Positions 1 to 6,326 are shown, counted from the stretch's first letter. The stretch is 15,956 bases of DNA from Candidatus Pelethomonas intestinigallinarum (GCA_018712665.1 DVGP01000162.1:1-15956); one strand, 5' to 3'. The notes: generated from the letters alone by a model not told the origin. Program-made: numbers and translations.

Positions 1-348
1 GTCGGGGAAGTCCTCCAGCAGGGCGATGAGGGCGTTCCGCTGGTCCTCCGGCAGCTTGTACACGTCCCAGTCCGTCACCTGGATCATAGTCCGCTCCGCC
101 ATCATGGGCATGGCCTCCGCCGCCTCCGTCAGGGACTGGACCGTCAGGGACTTGCCCTCCAGGCGGTGGTAGTTGAACTCCTCGAACCCCGCCGGCACCA
201 GCGTCTTCCGCAGCTCCGAGAGGTAGAACTCCCGCAGGTAGCTCTCCTCCCCATAAAAAATGTAGACCGTTCCCAGGGTCCCGGCGGCCAGGTCCCCGCG
301 AAAGGTATCATAGGCGGCGTTGCCGCCGGTTTTTTTCTTCACAGCCAT
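1..348 (-). CDS. holA: DNA polymerase III delta subunit, N-terminal part (runs off left edge)
   Basis: The delta subunit of the clamp loader opens the beta sliding clamp so that it can be loaded on DNA. The 116 visible codons begin MAVKKKTGG and reach the motif VYIFYGEESYLREFYL (about residues 28-43), which matches the opening strand and nucleotide-fold start of HolA (the DNA_pol3_delta family). Family members are about 330-350 residues, so roughly the first third is present and the rest lies beyond position 1. The start ATG at 346-348 is preceded by AAGGAG five bases upstream. It lies 28 bp after the comEC stop on the same strand. The comEC-holA pairing is the standard Firmicute arrangement (Bacillus subtilis comEC-yqeN), so co-transcription is likely. 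Family identification is from sequence and context; no C-terminal residues are available. Confidence 0.9.
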   Translation of the reverse strand, partial: MAVKKKTGGNAAYDTFRGDLAAGTLGTVYIFYGEESYLREFYLSELRKTLVPAGFEEFNYHRLEGKSLTVQSLTEAAEAMPMMAERTMIQVTDWDVYKLPEDQRNALIALLEDFPD

Positions 349-376
349 GTGGGCTCCTTCTCCGCCCTTCAGGCGG

Positions 377-2647
377 TCAGTTGTCGTGGACCCGGATCAG
401 GATGTTCCCCTGGAGGTCCGTGCGGTAGAGGGTCATGCCCCGGCGGGCCATGCGGTCCATGGTCTCCGAGGCCGGGTGGCCGTAGGTGTTCTGCCCCACG
501 CTGATGACGCCGATCTCCGGCGTCACCGCCTCCAGCAGGGCCTTGCCGGTGGAGTAGCGGCTGCCGTGGTGGCCCACCAGCAGGACCTCGACGTCCGGCA
601 GGCCGTACCCCTCCACCAGCAGCTCCTCGGTGCTCTCCCCCATATCCCCGGTGATGAGCGCGTCAAAGTCCCCGGCGGTACACAGGGCGGTGAGGCCCTC
701 CTCGTTGGTGTCCCCCGCCGCCAGGGGCGGGAACAGGGTCAGCGCCGCCGCCCCCAGCTCCGCGGTCTCCACCGCCTCCACGTACCGCACCGGCACGCCG
801 TACCGTGCCGCCAGGGCCAGCACCTCCGCCTGGAGGGCCCCCTGGTCCTCGCTGTCCCCCAGCTGGGGCAGGTACAGCAGCCCCACCTCCACCCGGGAGA
901 GGAGCTCGTCCAGGCCCCCGGCGTGGTCCTCGTGGTAGTGGGTCAGGGCCACGCAGTCCAGCCTGTCCCAGCCGTAGACCGCCATGGCGTCGGCCACCGC
1001 GCCTCCAGCACCCCGGGGCGCGTAGTGGCTGCCGCAGTCCACCAGGGCCACGGACCCGTGGGAGGCCAGGAGGGTGGCCGCCCCCTGGCCCACGTCTACA
1101 GTCAGCACCGTCAATCTATCGTTCCGAACAGAGAGCACCGGCAGGGACCAGGCGGCCAGGAACCCCGCCACGGACAGCACGCCGGCAACCAGCCACTTCC
1201 GTCCCCCGTCCCGGGTGAACCAGCACAGCCCCAGCAGCAGGTAGCAGAACCCCAGCCACAGCGGCATGGCCAGGCTGGAGAGGTAGGCGGCGTGGCCGGG
1301 GAGGCCGGCGGCGAAGTCCGCCGCCCACAGCACGTACTCCGCCATGACCTCCGGGACCGCCGCCAGGGGCGCCAGGAAGGGCAGGGGGATGGACAGGGTC
1401 ACCACCAGGAAGGCCCCGGCGAAGAGGAACGGGGCGATCCACAGCACCATCAGGTTGGTCAGCGGCGCCACCAGGGACAGATAGCCGAAGTACAGGGCGC
1501 ACAGCGGCGCCGTCAGTACGAAGGACCCCACGCTGGCGGAGACGCTGGAGGCCAGGAAGGACCACACAGCCCTCAGGGCCCGCCCCTCCGGCCGCCACAG
1601 CCGCCAGAGAGCTCCCTGGACCCGGGGCGTCACCAGCATGAGGCCCATGACCGCGGCGAAGGAGAGCTGGAAGCTGATGGAGGCGATGGCGAAGGGGTTG
1701 GCCAGCAGGATCACCAGAGCGGCCCCCGCCAGGGAGGTGGGGCCGTCCCCCTCCCGCTCCAGCAGGGGCGCGAAGAGCAGGAAGCCCGACATGACGCAGG
1801 AGCGGACCACCGATGGCGTGCCGCCCACCAGGAGCATGTACAGCAGGAGCACCGGGTACCCCACCAGAGCCGTCAGCCGCTGGCGGCGGCCCAGCAGCAG
1901 CCCCAGCAGGCTGATGAGAAAACCGCAGTGGAGGCCGGAGACGGCGATGATGTGCATGAGCCCCGCCTCCTCCAGGTCGCTGACCGTGTCCTCCTCCAGC
2001 CCCTCCCGCTCCCCGGTGAGGAGGGCGGAGATGAAGCCGGCGGCAGGCTGGTCAAAGAGGGCGGCGATCTGGTCTTCCAGCCGGGCAGCCAGACGCTGTG
2101 GCAGGTACCGCAGGGAGCCGGCCCGGCCCCGGGAGACCGCCTCCGGCCCCTGGTTGTACAGCCGGACAAAGACGCCCTTGGCGGTGTAGTAGGTGCTCTC
2201 CTCTCCACCGGTCTCCAGGGCGCTGTAATAGCGGATGGGGGCCGTGACCCGCTGGCCCGGCCCCAGGCTCAGGAGGGAGGCGTCCCCGTAGTAGACCGCC
2301 TGGCCCAAAAGGCCGCCGTCCACCAGCCGGACGGTAGCCCGGGCGCCGTAGTCCGTCTCCTCCGGGTAGTCCACCAGCTCCATGGTGACGGTCTCCTCCG
2401 TCCCCACCCGGGCCTCCGCCGGGGTGAGGAACAGGGCGGAGTAGGCGGCGAACCACAAGATCCCCGCCGCCAGGCCGAAAGCCAGCAGGCGGACGATCCG
2501 CCTCTTCTCCCGCCACAGGGAGGACAGGCCCAGCCCCAGGAGCAGCGCCGCCGCCCCGGCCCAGGCCTGCCATGCCGCCGGCAGAAGGTACTGGCACAGC
2601 CCTGTCCCGCCGGCAAAGGCCAGGGCGAACCACATCAGCTTCCGCAT
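377..2647 (-). CDS. comEC: ComEC/Rec2 DNA-uptake channel with C-terminal metallo-beta-lactamase domain
   Basis: This 756-residue membrane protein would form the inner-membrane channel for single-stranded DNA during natural transformation. Order of parts: two or three N-terminal membrane segments and an OB-fold-like soluble part (about 1-200); the Competence domain (about 210-480), with the family motif HIIAVSGLHCGF at 232-243 and many hydrophobic helices; then a metallo-beta-lactamase-like domain (about 510-756). The last has DVGQG at 518-522, the metal-binding HYHEDH at 570-575 and HHGS at 693-696, so the nuclease-type site looks intact. Length is normal for full three-domain ComEC. The ATG start lies 5 bp after the stop of the upstream XRE gene, whose last codons supply the GAGG ribosome site, so the two are probably translationally coupled. 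holA follows 28 bp downstream. Whether the organism is competent cannot be told from this gene alone. Confidence 0.95.
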   Translation of the reverse strand: MRKLMWFALAFAGGTGLCQYLLPAAWQAWAGAAALLLGLGLSSLWREKRRIVRLLAFGLAAGILWFAAYSALFLTPAEARVGTEETVTMELVDYPEETDYGARATVRLVDGGLLGQAVYYGDASLLSLGPGQRVTAPIRYYSALETGGEESTYYTAKGVFVRLYNQGPEAVSRGRAGSLRYLPQRLAARLEDQIAALFDQPAAGFISALLTGEREGLEEDTVSDLEEAGLMHIIAVSGLHCGFLISLLGLLLGRRQRLTALVGYPVLLLYMLLVGGTPSVVRSCVMSGFLLFAPLLEREGDGPTSLAGAALVILLANPFAIASISFQLSFAAVMGLMLVTPRVQGALWRLWRPEGRALRAVWSFLASSVSASVGSFVLTAPLCALYFGYLSLVAPLTNLMVLWIAPFLFAGAFLVVTLSIPLPFLAPLAAVPEVMAEYVLWAADFAAGLPGHAAYLSSLAMPLWLGFCYLLLGLCWFTRDGGRKWLVAGVLSVAGFLAAWSLPVLSVRNDRLTVLTVDVGQGAATLLASHGSVALVDCGSHYAPRGAGGAVADAMAVYGWDRLDCVALTHYHEDHAGGLDELLSRVEVGLLYLPQLGDSEDQGALQAEVLALAARYGVPVRYVEAVETAELGAAALTLFPPLAAGDTNEEGLTALCTAGDFDALITGDMGESTEELLVEGYGLPDVEVLLVGHHGSRYSTGKALLEAVTPEIGVISVGQNTYGHPASETMDRMARRGMTLYRTDLQGNILIRVHDN

Positions 2648-2652
2648 GGCCC

Positions 2653-2868
2653 CTACCTCACTGGCTCCCGCCGGTCAGAGAGGCCCAGAAGATAGTCCGT
2701 GCTGACGCCATAGAGGGCCGCCAGGCGGATCAGCGCCCAGACCGGGATCTCCCGCTCTCCGCTCTCATACCGGCGGTACACGCCCCGCTTCATGTGCAGG
2801 TACTCCGCCACCTGGGCCTGGGTCTTGTCGCTGTCCTCCCGCAAATCCCGTATCCTTGGAAACGTCAC
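2653..2868 (-). CDS. Small XRE-family helix-turn-helix regulator upstream of comEC
   Basis: About 71 residues that are almost entirely one HTH_3/Cro-CI domain: RIRDLREDSDKTQAQVAEYL, then a turn and recognition helix (HMKRGVYRRYESGE), then a helix ending ALYGVSTDYLLGL, which is typical of XRE proteins. There is no effector domain. I prefer the GTG at 2866-2868, because GAGGTGAT (2880-2873) then sits at normal Shine-Dalgarno distance. An ATG at 2872-2874 and a GTG at 2875-2877 are in frame, but they overlap or touch that ribosome site. The gene ends 5 bp before comEC and is the first gene of the comEC-holA operon. Two 19-bp direct repeats at its promoter are the likely binding sites, so it probably represses its own operon. 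That role is inferred, not shown. Confidence 0.85.
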   Translation of the reverse strand: MTFPRIRDLREDSDKTQAQVAEYLHMKRGVYRRYESGEREIPVWALIRLAALYGVSTDYLLGLSDRREPVR

Positions 2869-2886
2869 AGACATCACCTCAGCTGA

Positions 2887-2937
2887 ATGTTACCATTCGG
2901 TATCATTCAGTTTCGGATATGTCATCATACGGTGACA
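2887..2937 (-). promoter_or_regulatory. Twin operator-like direct repeats in front of the xre-comEC-holA operon
   Basis: Two 19-bp copies lie in the same orientation, at 2887-2905 and 2919-2937. On the minus strand they read TGATACCGAATGGTAACAT and TGTCACCGTATGATGACAT, identical at 14 of 19 positions. Each carries a partial inverted repeat (TACC-N4-GGTA in one, TGTCA-N8-TGACA in the other). Their starts are 32 bp apart, about three helical turns. The upstream copy touches the -10 box and covers the expected transcription start; the other lies in the leader. This is the usual geometry for a repressor that blocks its own promoter. Assignment to the adjacent XRE protein is inferred. Confidence 0.65.
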
Positions 2938-2965
2938 TTATAGCAAATGTTTTCCTGATTTACCA
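2937..2965 (-). promoter_or_regulatory. Sigma-A-like promoter of the xre-comEC-holA operon
   Basis: A perfect -10 box TATAAT lies at 2942-2937 on the minus strand. At 17 bp spacing the -35 position (2965-2960) reads TGGTAA, a weak match. A poor -35 box could leave the promoter dependent on, or easily controlled by, a regulator. The start site would be near 2930, inside the repeat pair described for this region. Confidence 0.6.
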
Positions 2966-2982
2966 GAGGCATTCTATCCATA

Positions 2983-3020
2983 AGCAGAACTGCCGCCGGA
3001 AAACCGGCGGCAGTTCTGCT
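2983..3020 (-). terminator. Intrinsic terminator hairpin after niaR
   Basis: A perfect 17-bp stem (2983-2999 with 3004-3020) closes an AAAA loop, 24 bp beyond the niaR stop. On the niaR strand the stem is followed only by TTATGG. A better T-rich run (TTTATTCTTTC) lies on the other strand, although no plus-strand gene leads into it. It probably separates niaR from the xre-comEC promoter and may work in both directions. Confidence 0.75.
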
Positions 3021-3044
3021 TTATTCTTTCATTTCAGGGCAGCT

Positions 3045-3557
3045 CTACTCCTCCAGCAGGATGCCCAGCTCCCGGAGGGCCTGCCGCGCCCGCTGGAAGG
3101 CGGCCTCGTCGGGGCAGGACAGGGTGTGGAGGTGGATACCCTCGGTGAGTTCCGACAGGGGCAGGGCCTCCGACTGGCGGCTGCGGGAGAGGAATTGGCC
3201 CACCTCGTAGCGGTTGGAGATCTGCAGGGGGCCGGTGAGCTGGCCGTAGAGGGGGTGCTCCACGATCACGTCCAGCACCGTGCAGCCCTGGTCCACCATG
3301 GCGTTGAGCTCCGCCTCGATACCGTCCTCGCCGTGGCGCACCGCCAGGCGGCGGACCAGCCCGGAGGCGGCGGGGAGGATGACGTAGCCCCGTGGGGTGG
3401 CGGAGATGTCCGCGCCCCCGGCCCGGAGCAGGGCCACGTCCCCCACCACGATCTGGCGGCTGACGCCGAAGCGCCGGGCCAGAGCGGTGGCGCTGACGGG
3501 CTGGTCGGCGCGGGCAAGGGTGTCCAGAATGGCGTTACGGCGCTCCTCGGTGGTCAC
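3045..3557 (-). CDS. niaR: NiaR-type transcription repressor (HTH_11 plus 3H domain), NAD synthesis/niacin uptake
   Basis: This 170-residue protein has an N-terminal winged helix (about 4-60; VSATALARRFGVSRQIVVGD) and a C-terminal 3H domain (about 70-168) named for conserved histidines. Visible candidates are H75, H101, H142 and H144. H75, E83, H142 and H144 have the spacing I recall for the metal ligands of Thermotoga NiaR. Family members bind niacin and repress NAD-biosynthesis or niacin-transport genes. The GTG start at 3555-3557 follows AAGGAG by nine bases. It is a single-gene unit with its own promoter and terminator. No nad or niacin-transporter gene is in this window, so its targets lie elsewhere. 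The length fits the family (about 170-180). Confidence 0.9.
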   Translation of the reverse strand: MTTEERRNAILDTLARADQPVSATALARRFGVSRQIVVGDVALLRAGGADISATPRGYVILPAASGLVRRLAVRHGEDGIEAELNAMVDQGCTVLDVIVEHPLYGQLTGPLQISNRYEVGQFLSRSRQSEALPLSELTEGIHLHTLSCPDEAAFQRARQALRELGILLEE

Positions 3558-3598
3558 GGGGATCCACTCCTTTCCAGGGCAAAATCATGTTCTTCCCT

Positions 3599-3627
3599 AT
3601 TGTAGCACGGCGGGGCCGCCGCCGCAA
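3599..3627 (-). promoter_or_regulatory. Promoter of niaR
   Basis: On the minus strand a -35 box TTGCGG (3627-3622), exactly 17 bp, and a -10 box TACAAT (3604-3599) precede the niaR start by about 40 bp. The spacer is very GC-rich. I saw no convincing palindrome that I could call a NiaR operator. Confidence 0.7.
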
Positions 3628-3671
3628 GGACCGGAAAGCCGTTCTTCGGCCTTCCGCCACCTCCCAGGCAG

Positions 3672-3710
3672 CAAAACAGGGAGCCTAAGGTCTTTCCCCA
3701 GGCTCCCTGT
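3672..3710 (-). terminator. Intrinsic terminator after nrdR
   Basis: An 11-bp perfect stem, ACAGGGAGCCT on both strands (3676-3686 with 3700-3710), lies 15 bp past the nrdR stop. On the minus strand it is followed by TTTTGC. It ends the nrdR transcript before the niaR promoter. Confidence 0.85.
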
Positions 3711-3725
3711 GGTTTTCAGTATCCG

Positions 3726-4181
3726 CTACTTCTCCTCCAGCAGCTTGGTGAGCTCCGCCATGAAGGTGTGGATGTCCTTGAACTGCCGGTAGACGGAGGC
3801 GAAGCGGACGTAGGCCACCTCGTCCACCTCCCGGAGCTTGTCCATGACCTGCTCCCCCACCATGTCGGTGGTGATCTCCCGCTCCAGGTTGTTCTGGAGG
3901 TTCTGCTCGATCTCGTCGGTGATCTTCTCCAGCCTGGCCAGGGGGACTGTCCGCTTCTCACAGGCCCGGATCATGCTGTGGAGGATCTTGCTGCGGTCAA
4001 AGCTCTGGCGGCTGCCGTCCTTCTTGATGACCACCATGGGCAGGGACTCCATGGTCTCGTAGGTGGTGAACCGCCTCTCACAGGCCAGGCACTCCCGGCG
4101 GCGGCGGATGCTGCTGCCCTCGTCGGCGGGGCGGCTATCCACCACTCTGCTCTCTTTATAACCGCAATAGGGACACTTCAT
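3726..4181 (-). CDS. nrdR: Transcriptional repressor NrdR
   Basis: NrdR senses ATP/dATP and represses ribonucleotide reductase genes. The 151-residue protein has the family zinc ribbon with ligands C3, C6, C31 and C34 (start MKCPYCGYKESRVVDSR), followed by a complete ATP-cone (about 49-139) that begins PMVVIKKDGSRQSFDRSKI. Length and both domains are canonical. The ATG at 4179-4181 has AGGAGG nine bases upstream. It is transcribed from its own extended -10 promoter and closed by a hairpin terminator. No nrd genes are in the window, so NrdR boxes should be sought elsewhere in the genome. Identification is firm on sequence alone. Confidence 0.97.
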   Translation of the reverse strand: MKCPYCGYKESRVVDSRPADEGSSIRRRRECLACERRFTTYETMESLPMVVIKKDGSRQSFDRSKILHSMIRACEKRTVPLARLEKITDEIEQNLQNNLEREITTDMVGEQVMDKLREVDEVAYVRFASVYRQFKDIHTFMAELTKLLEEK

Positions 4182-4227
4182 CGCACAGCTCCTCCTATTC
4201 TATCCAAAGCAGGTATGATTTTGTCTC

Positions 4228-4236
4228 AGTATACCA
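4228..4236 (-). promoter_or_regulatory. Extended -10 promoter of nrdR
   Basis: On the minus strand the stretch reads TGGTATACT, an extended -10 (TGn plus TATACT) about 47 bp before the nrdR ATG. The -35 position (TACCAT) is poor, which is tolerated in extended -10 promoters. The surrounding 60 bp is markedly AT-richer than the genes. Confidence 0.6.
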
Positions 4237-4291
4237 CACCTTCCAAGCAAATGGTAGCGATTATGTAAATTTTCTTACTTTGCGCCCATGC

Positions 4292-4816
4292 TTATGGCGG
4301 CAGGGGCTCTTCCCCGCCGTCAAAGGTATATACCGCGCAAGTCATCCCCTCCACCTCTCGGACACGGGCCAGGCAGAAGAGGATCTCCAGGGGGAAGGGC
4401 TTCCCCGCCTCCAGGGGCAGGGCCAGGATCAGTCGGTCCCCCTCCCGCCGCCACCAGGCCCGGCGGCAGGCGGCCAGGCGGCTGCGGAGGAAGGGGGATT
4501 GAAAGAGCCGGTCCGGCTCCTCCGTCTCCCGCCAGGCCTCCTCCCCGAAGCGGAAGGAGCGGCGGGCCTCCCCCCGGCGGAGGGGACCCAGGCGGGCAAT
4601 GTCCCGGCTGTAGAGCTCCCGCCGCAGCACAAGCCTCCCCTCCGCCGGCTCCAGGACCCCCAGGAGCAGCTCGCCCCGCTCCCCCAGCAGCGCCGCCCGG
4701 TACAGGCCGTCTCCGGGGTCGTCCATGGACGCCCGCACCCGGGTCCGGCTCCCCCGGGGGTCGAGGGTGATCTCTCCCCGGGGCCGTTCCTGACAGTACA
4801 GCTCCACTCGCTCCAT
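4292..4816 (-). CDS. Hypothetical protein, 174 residues, upstream of nrdR
   Basis: Not recognised. It is a soluble, Arg- and Glu-rich protein of 174 residues starting MERVELYCQERPRGEI, with no signal peptide, membrane segment or obvious catalytic motif. The alternation of short strands (RGELLLGVLEPAEGRLVLRR and later DRLILALPLEAGKPFP) suggests a beta-rich fold. The start ATG at 4814-4816 has a GAGGGGG ribosome site eight bases upstream, and codon usage resembles the neighbours, so it is probably real. I see no promoter in the 53 bp between it and the terminator at 4865-4899. It may depend on read-through, or on a promoter I cannot recognise. It lacks an evident terminator before nrdR, so partial co-transcription with nrdR is possible. 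Confidence 0.7.
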   Translation of the reverse strand: MERVELYCQERPRGEITLDPRGSRTRVRASMDDPGDGLYRAALLGERGELLLGVLEPAEGRLVLRRELYSRDIARLGPLRRGEARRSFRFGEEAWRETEEPDRLFQSPFLRSRLAACRRAWWRREGDRLILALPLEAGKPFPLEILFCLARVREVEGMTCAVYTFDGGEEPLPP

Positions 4817-4864
4817 GGTCCCATCCCCCTCTCAGCGGAATCCAGGCGGGAGCTGGTCCCCATG

Positions 4865-4899
4865 AAAAACCGCCCCGCATACAAAGATATGCGGGGCGG
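4865..4899 (-). terminator. Strong intrinsic terminator
   Basis: A perfect 12-bp stem (CCGCCCCGCATA at 4870-4881 with its complement at 4888-4899) closes a 6-base loop. On the minus strand it is followed by TTTTT. It ends minus-strand transcription coming from the 5160-5705 gene, leaving the inverted-repeat region in that gene's 3' untranslated part. Confidence 0.85.
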
Positions 4900-4931
4900 G
4901 ACAAAATCTTGCGCCCTTCTGGGGCTTCCCT

Positions 4932-5059
4932 TAAATTTCAGGCTGTCAAAAAATGCCGGGCATTCGATTTCATTCGAGGCGGGCTTCGCCCCCTCGAGCT
5001 CCCCCTGTGCCGTACTGCCTCTCTGCATATGGGGATAGTTTTTGACATGCTGAAATTTA
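4932..5059. repeat. 128-bp inverted-repeat unit (MITE-like or long-stem element)
   Basis: Two 21-bp arms (4932-4952 and 5039-5059) are inverted copies matching at 19 of 21 positions; the left arm includes AAATTTCAGGCTGTCAAAAA. The 86-bp interior contains a nested 10-bp stem with one bulge (4974-4997, TCGAGG arms) and no open reading frame of note. Short length, terminal inverted repeats and lack of coding fit a non-autonomous mobile element or dispersed palindromic repeat. I do not see a clean target-site duplication. A second copy was not found in this window. Confidence 0.55.
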
Positions 5060-5065
5060 TTCCAC

Positions 5066-5144
5066 GCGCGAAGCGGACGCTTCGCGCAAAAGTTTTTGCC
5101 CCGCTTTTTTCAAAAAGCGGGCGGGGTCCGGGGCGGCGCCCCGG
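5066..5144. repeat. Chain of three GC-rich hairpins
   Basis: Three back-to-back perfect hairpins: 5066-5087 (10-bp stem GCGCGAAGCG), 5100-5121 (10-bp stem CCCGCTTTTT) and 5128-5144 (7-bp stem CCGGGGC). Together with the adjoining 128-bp inverted repeat they fill nearly the whole 343-bp gap between genes at 4817-5159. The last hairpin, preceded by GGGGT, resembles hairpins near 12450 and 13076, pointing to a dispersed repeat family. The gap holds no gene that I can support. Confidence 0.6.
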
Positions 5145-5159
5145 GCATATGCTCCGGCG

Positions 5160-5705
5160 TCAGCCCATGGCATAGTCCCCCAGGACCAGCAGGGTCACCG
5201 GGCCGCCGGAGGCGGTGACGCCCCGGCTGTCGGTCATCATGTAGAGGTGATTTGCCTCCAGAGCGGTGCCGTCGTTGATGGACCCGCCGGAGGTCAGATC
5301 CACCAGCCCCGGGGTGCTCCGGTCCGGAGAATAGCAAACAGCGGCCCCGGAGCGGAGGAGCACCTGGCATCCGGCAGAGCCGTGGAGGGTCTGCCCATCG
5401 GCCAGCTCCACCGCTGTAAAGCTCGCCGCCGAGCCGGCGCTCCCCCCGGCGGCCTGTCCAAGAAGGGCCTGCTCCCTCTCCTGGATCTCAAGGTTGAACT
5501 GGGCCGTCATCTCCTGGCTGCGCTGGGCCAGCTTCTGGTCCACCGTCTCCAGGATCTGGCCCAGGAAGGTGTCGTTCAAATAGCTCAGGGTCACCAGGGG
5601 GTCCCCCTGAGACCCCGCGTCGGCGGCCAGGGCCACAAAGGCCGCCAGCACCGTCCCCGCCAGCAGCACGCAGGCGGCGGTACGCAGTCGTCTCTTCTGT
5701 TTCAC
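5160..5705 (-). CDS. Hypothetical exported or membrane-anchored protein, about 181 residues
   Basis: The function is not known to me. After a basic start (VKQKRRLRTAA) comes one hydrophobic segment (about residues 8-29, CVLLAGTVLAAFVALAADA), a signal peptide or anchor. Next is the phrase DPLVTLSYLNDTF, a Gln/Glu-rich helical linker (about 43-75) that may form a coiled coil, and a beta-rich C-terminal domain (about 85-181) with GQTLHGSAGCQVLLRSG and a final VTLLVLGDY. From memory, similar C-terminal domains occur in uncharacterised clostridial envelope proteins. I prefer the GTG at 5703-5705 because AGAGGAG lies eight bases upstream; an in-frame ATG at 5730-5732 has no ribosome site. It follows mazF by 96 bp on the same strand. 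It is followed by the inverted-repeat region and the terminator at 4865-4899. Confidence 0.75.
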   Translation of the reverse strand: MKQKRRLRTAACVLLAGTVLAAFVALAADAGSQGDPLVTLSYLNDTFLGQILETVDQKLAQRSQEMTAQFNLEIQEREQALLGQAAGGSAGSAASFTAVELADGQTLHGSAGCQVLLRSGAAVCYSPDRSTPGLVDLTSGGSINDGTALEANHLYMMTDSRGVTASGGPVTLLVLGDYAMG

Positions 5706-5801
5706 GCGGTCGTCTCCTCTTATATGTATCATCGTCCAAACGGGCCCCGCGAGGGCTGCCGCCCCCGTGGAGCCGCGTTTTTTCCATAGCCGGGGGAGAG
5801 C

Positions 5802-6167
5802 TTACACCAGCCTGTCGTTGTGCAGGCCGAAGCTCACCGCGATGGCCGCGTCCACCCGGTCCATCAGCTCCTTGTCCACGCGCCCCATCTTTTCCCGCAA
5901 GCGCCGTTTGTCCAGCGTGCGGATCTGCTCCAATAATACCACAGAGTCCCGGGTAAGTCCATAGTTTTGCGCCGCGAGCTCAATGTGCGTGGGCAGACGC
6001 GCCTTGCCCGTCTGGGAGGTGATGGCCGCCGCGATCACGGTGGGGCTGTACCGGTTCCCTGTGTCGTTCTGGATGATCAGCACCGGGCGGACGCCGCCCT
6101 GCTCGCTCCCCACCACCGGACTGAGATCGGCATAGAAAATATCGCCGCGCTTTACGCTTGTATCCAC
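5802..6167 (-). CDS. mazF: MazF/EndoA-family mRNA interferase without an adjacent antitoxin
   Basis: This PemK/MazF-fold endoribonuclease would cut mRNA at short specific sequences. The sequence follows Bacillus NdoA closely: VKRGDIFYADLSPVVGSEQG, then GVRPVLIIQNDTGNR, AAITSQ, LPTHIEL and LLEQIRTLDKRRL. Length is about 121 residues against 116 for NdoA. The loops that hold the catalytic arginine and threonine in the family look intact. I place the start at the GTG 6165-6167, ten bases after GGAG; the GTG at 6174-6176 is too close to that site. In B. subtilis the order is alr, antitoxin ndoAI, ndoA. Here alr is 159 bp upstream with no antitoxin reading frame between, and none lies downstream. 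A hairpin at 6280-6314 separates it from alr. Confidence 0.93.
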   Translation of the reverse strand: MDTSVKRGDIFYADLSPVVGSEQGGVRPVLIIQNDTGNRYSPTVIAAAITSQTGKARLPTHIELAAQNYGLTRDSVVLLEQIRTLDKRRLREKMGRVDKELMDRVDAAIAVSFGLHNDRLV

Positions 6168-6279
6168 AAAGTTCACACTCCGCCGGAAGAAGTGCCCGGT
6201 TCCCTCGGGCCACTATCATTCTCCCACGCAGTCCCGGAATTTATACCGTGGTTTTCCTCCCCCAAGCCAGTGTATGAAG

Positions 6280-6319
6280 AGCGGCGGGGAGACGTGACCC
6301 GCCTCCCCGCCGCTTTTTT
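6280..6319. terminator. Hairpin between alr and mazF (terminator or attenuator)
   Basis: A perfect 12-bp stem AGCGGCGGGGAG (6280-6291 with 6303-6314) lies 12 bp beyond the alr stop. The T6 run (6314-6319) is on the plus strand. On the minus strand, where alr and mazF are read, the stem is preceded by A6 and followed by the weak run TCTTCATAC. Termination after alr may therefore be incomplete, letting some transcripts reach mazF. Confidence 0.65.
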
Positions 6320-6326
6320 CCCTCTC

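Noticed and set aside
320..2695. A 791-residue open frame on the plus strand across comEC
   Set aside because: It is the antisense shadow of comEC in GC-rich DNA; the translation is low-complexity (runs of Q, G, P, R, H), and the minus frame has all ComEC motifs.
3558..3675. Search for a NiaR operator in front of niaR
   Set aside because: No convincing inverted repeat of the expected kind was found around the -10/-35 boxes, so autoregulation is not claimed.
5980..6219. Overlapping frame with a CELCGYKRKARRYFLC zinc-finger-like stretch
   Set aside because: It is mazF read in another frame; the cysteines are isolated, and the continuation is arginine/glycine-rich shadow sequence.
6168..6326. 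Search for a MazE-type antitoxin between alr and mazF
   Set aside because: The spacer is taken up by a hairpin and a short leader; the only frame entering it (from 6219) runs on through mazF out of frame and has no antitoxin features.
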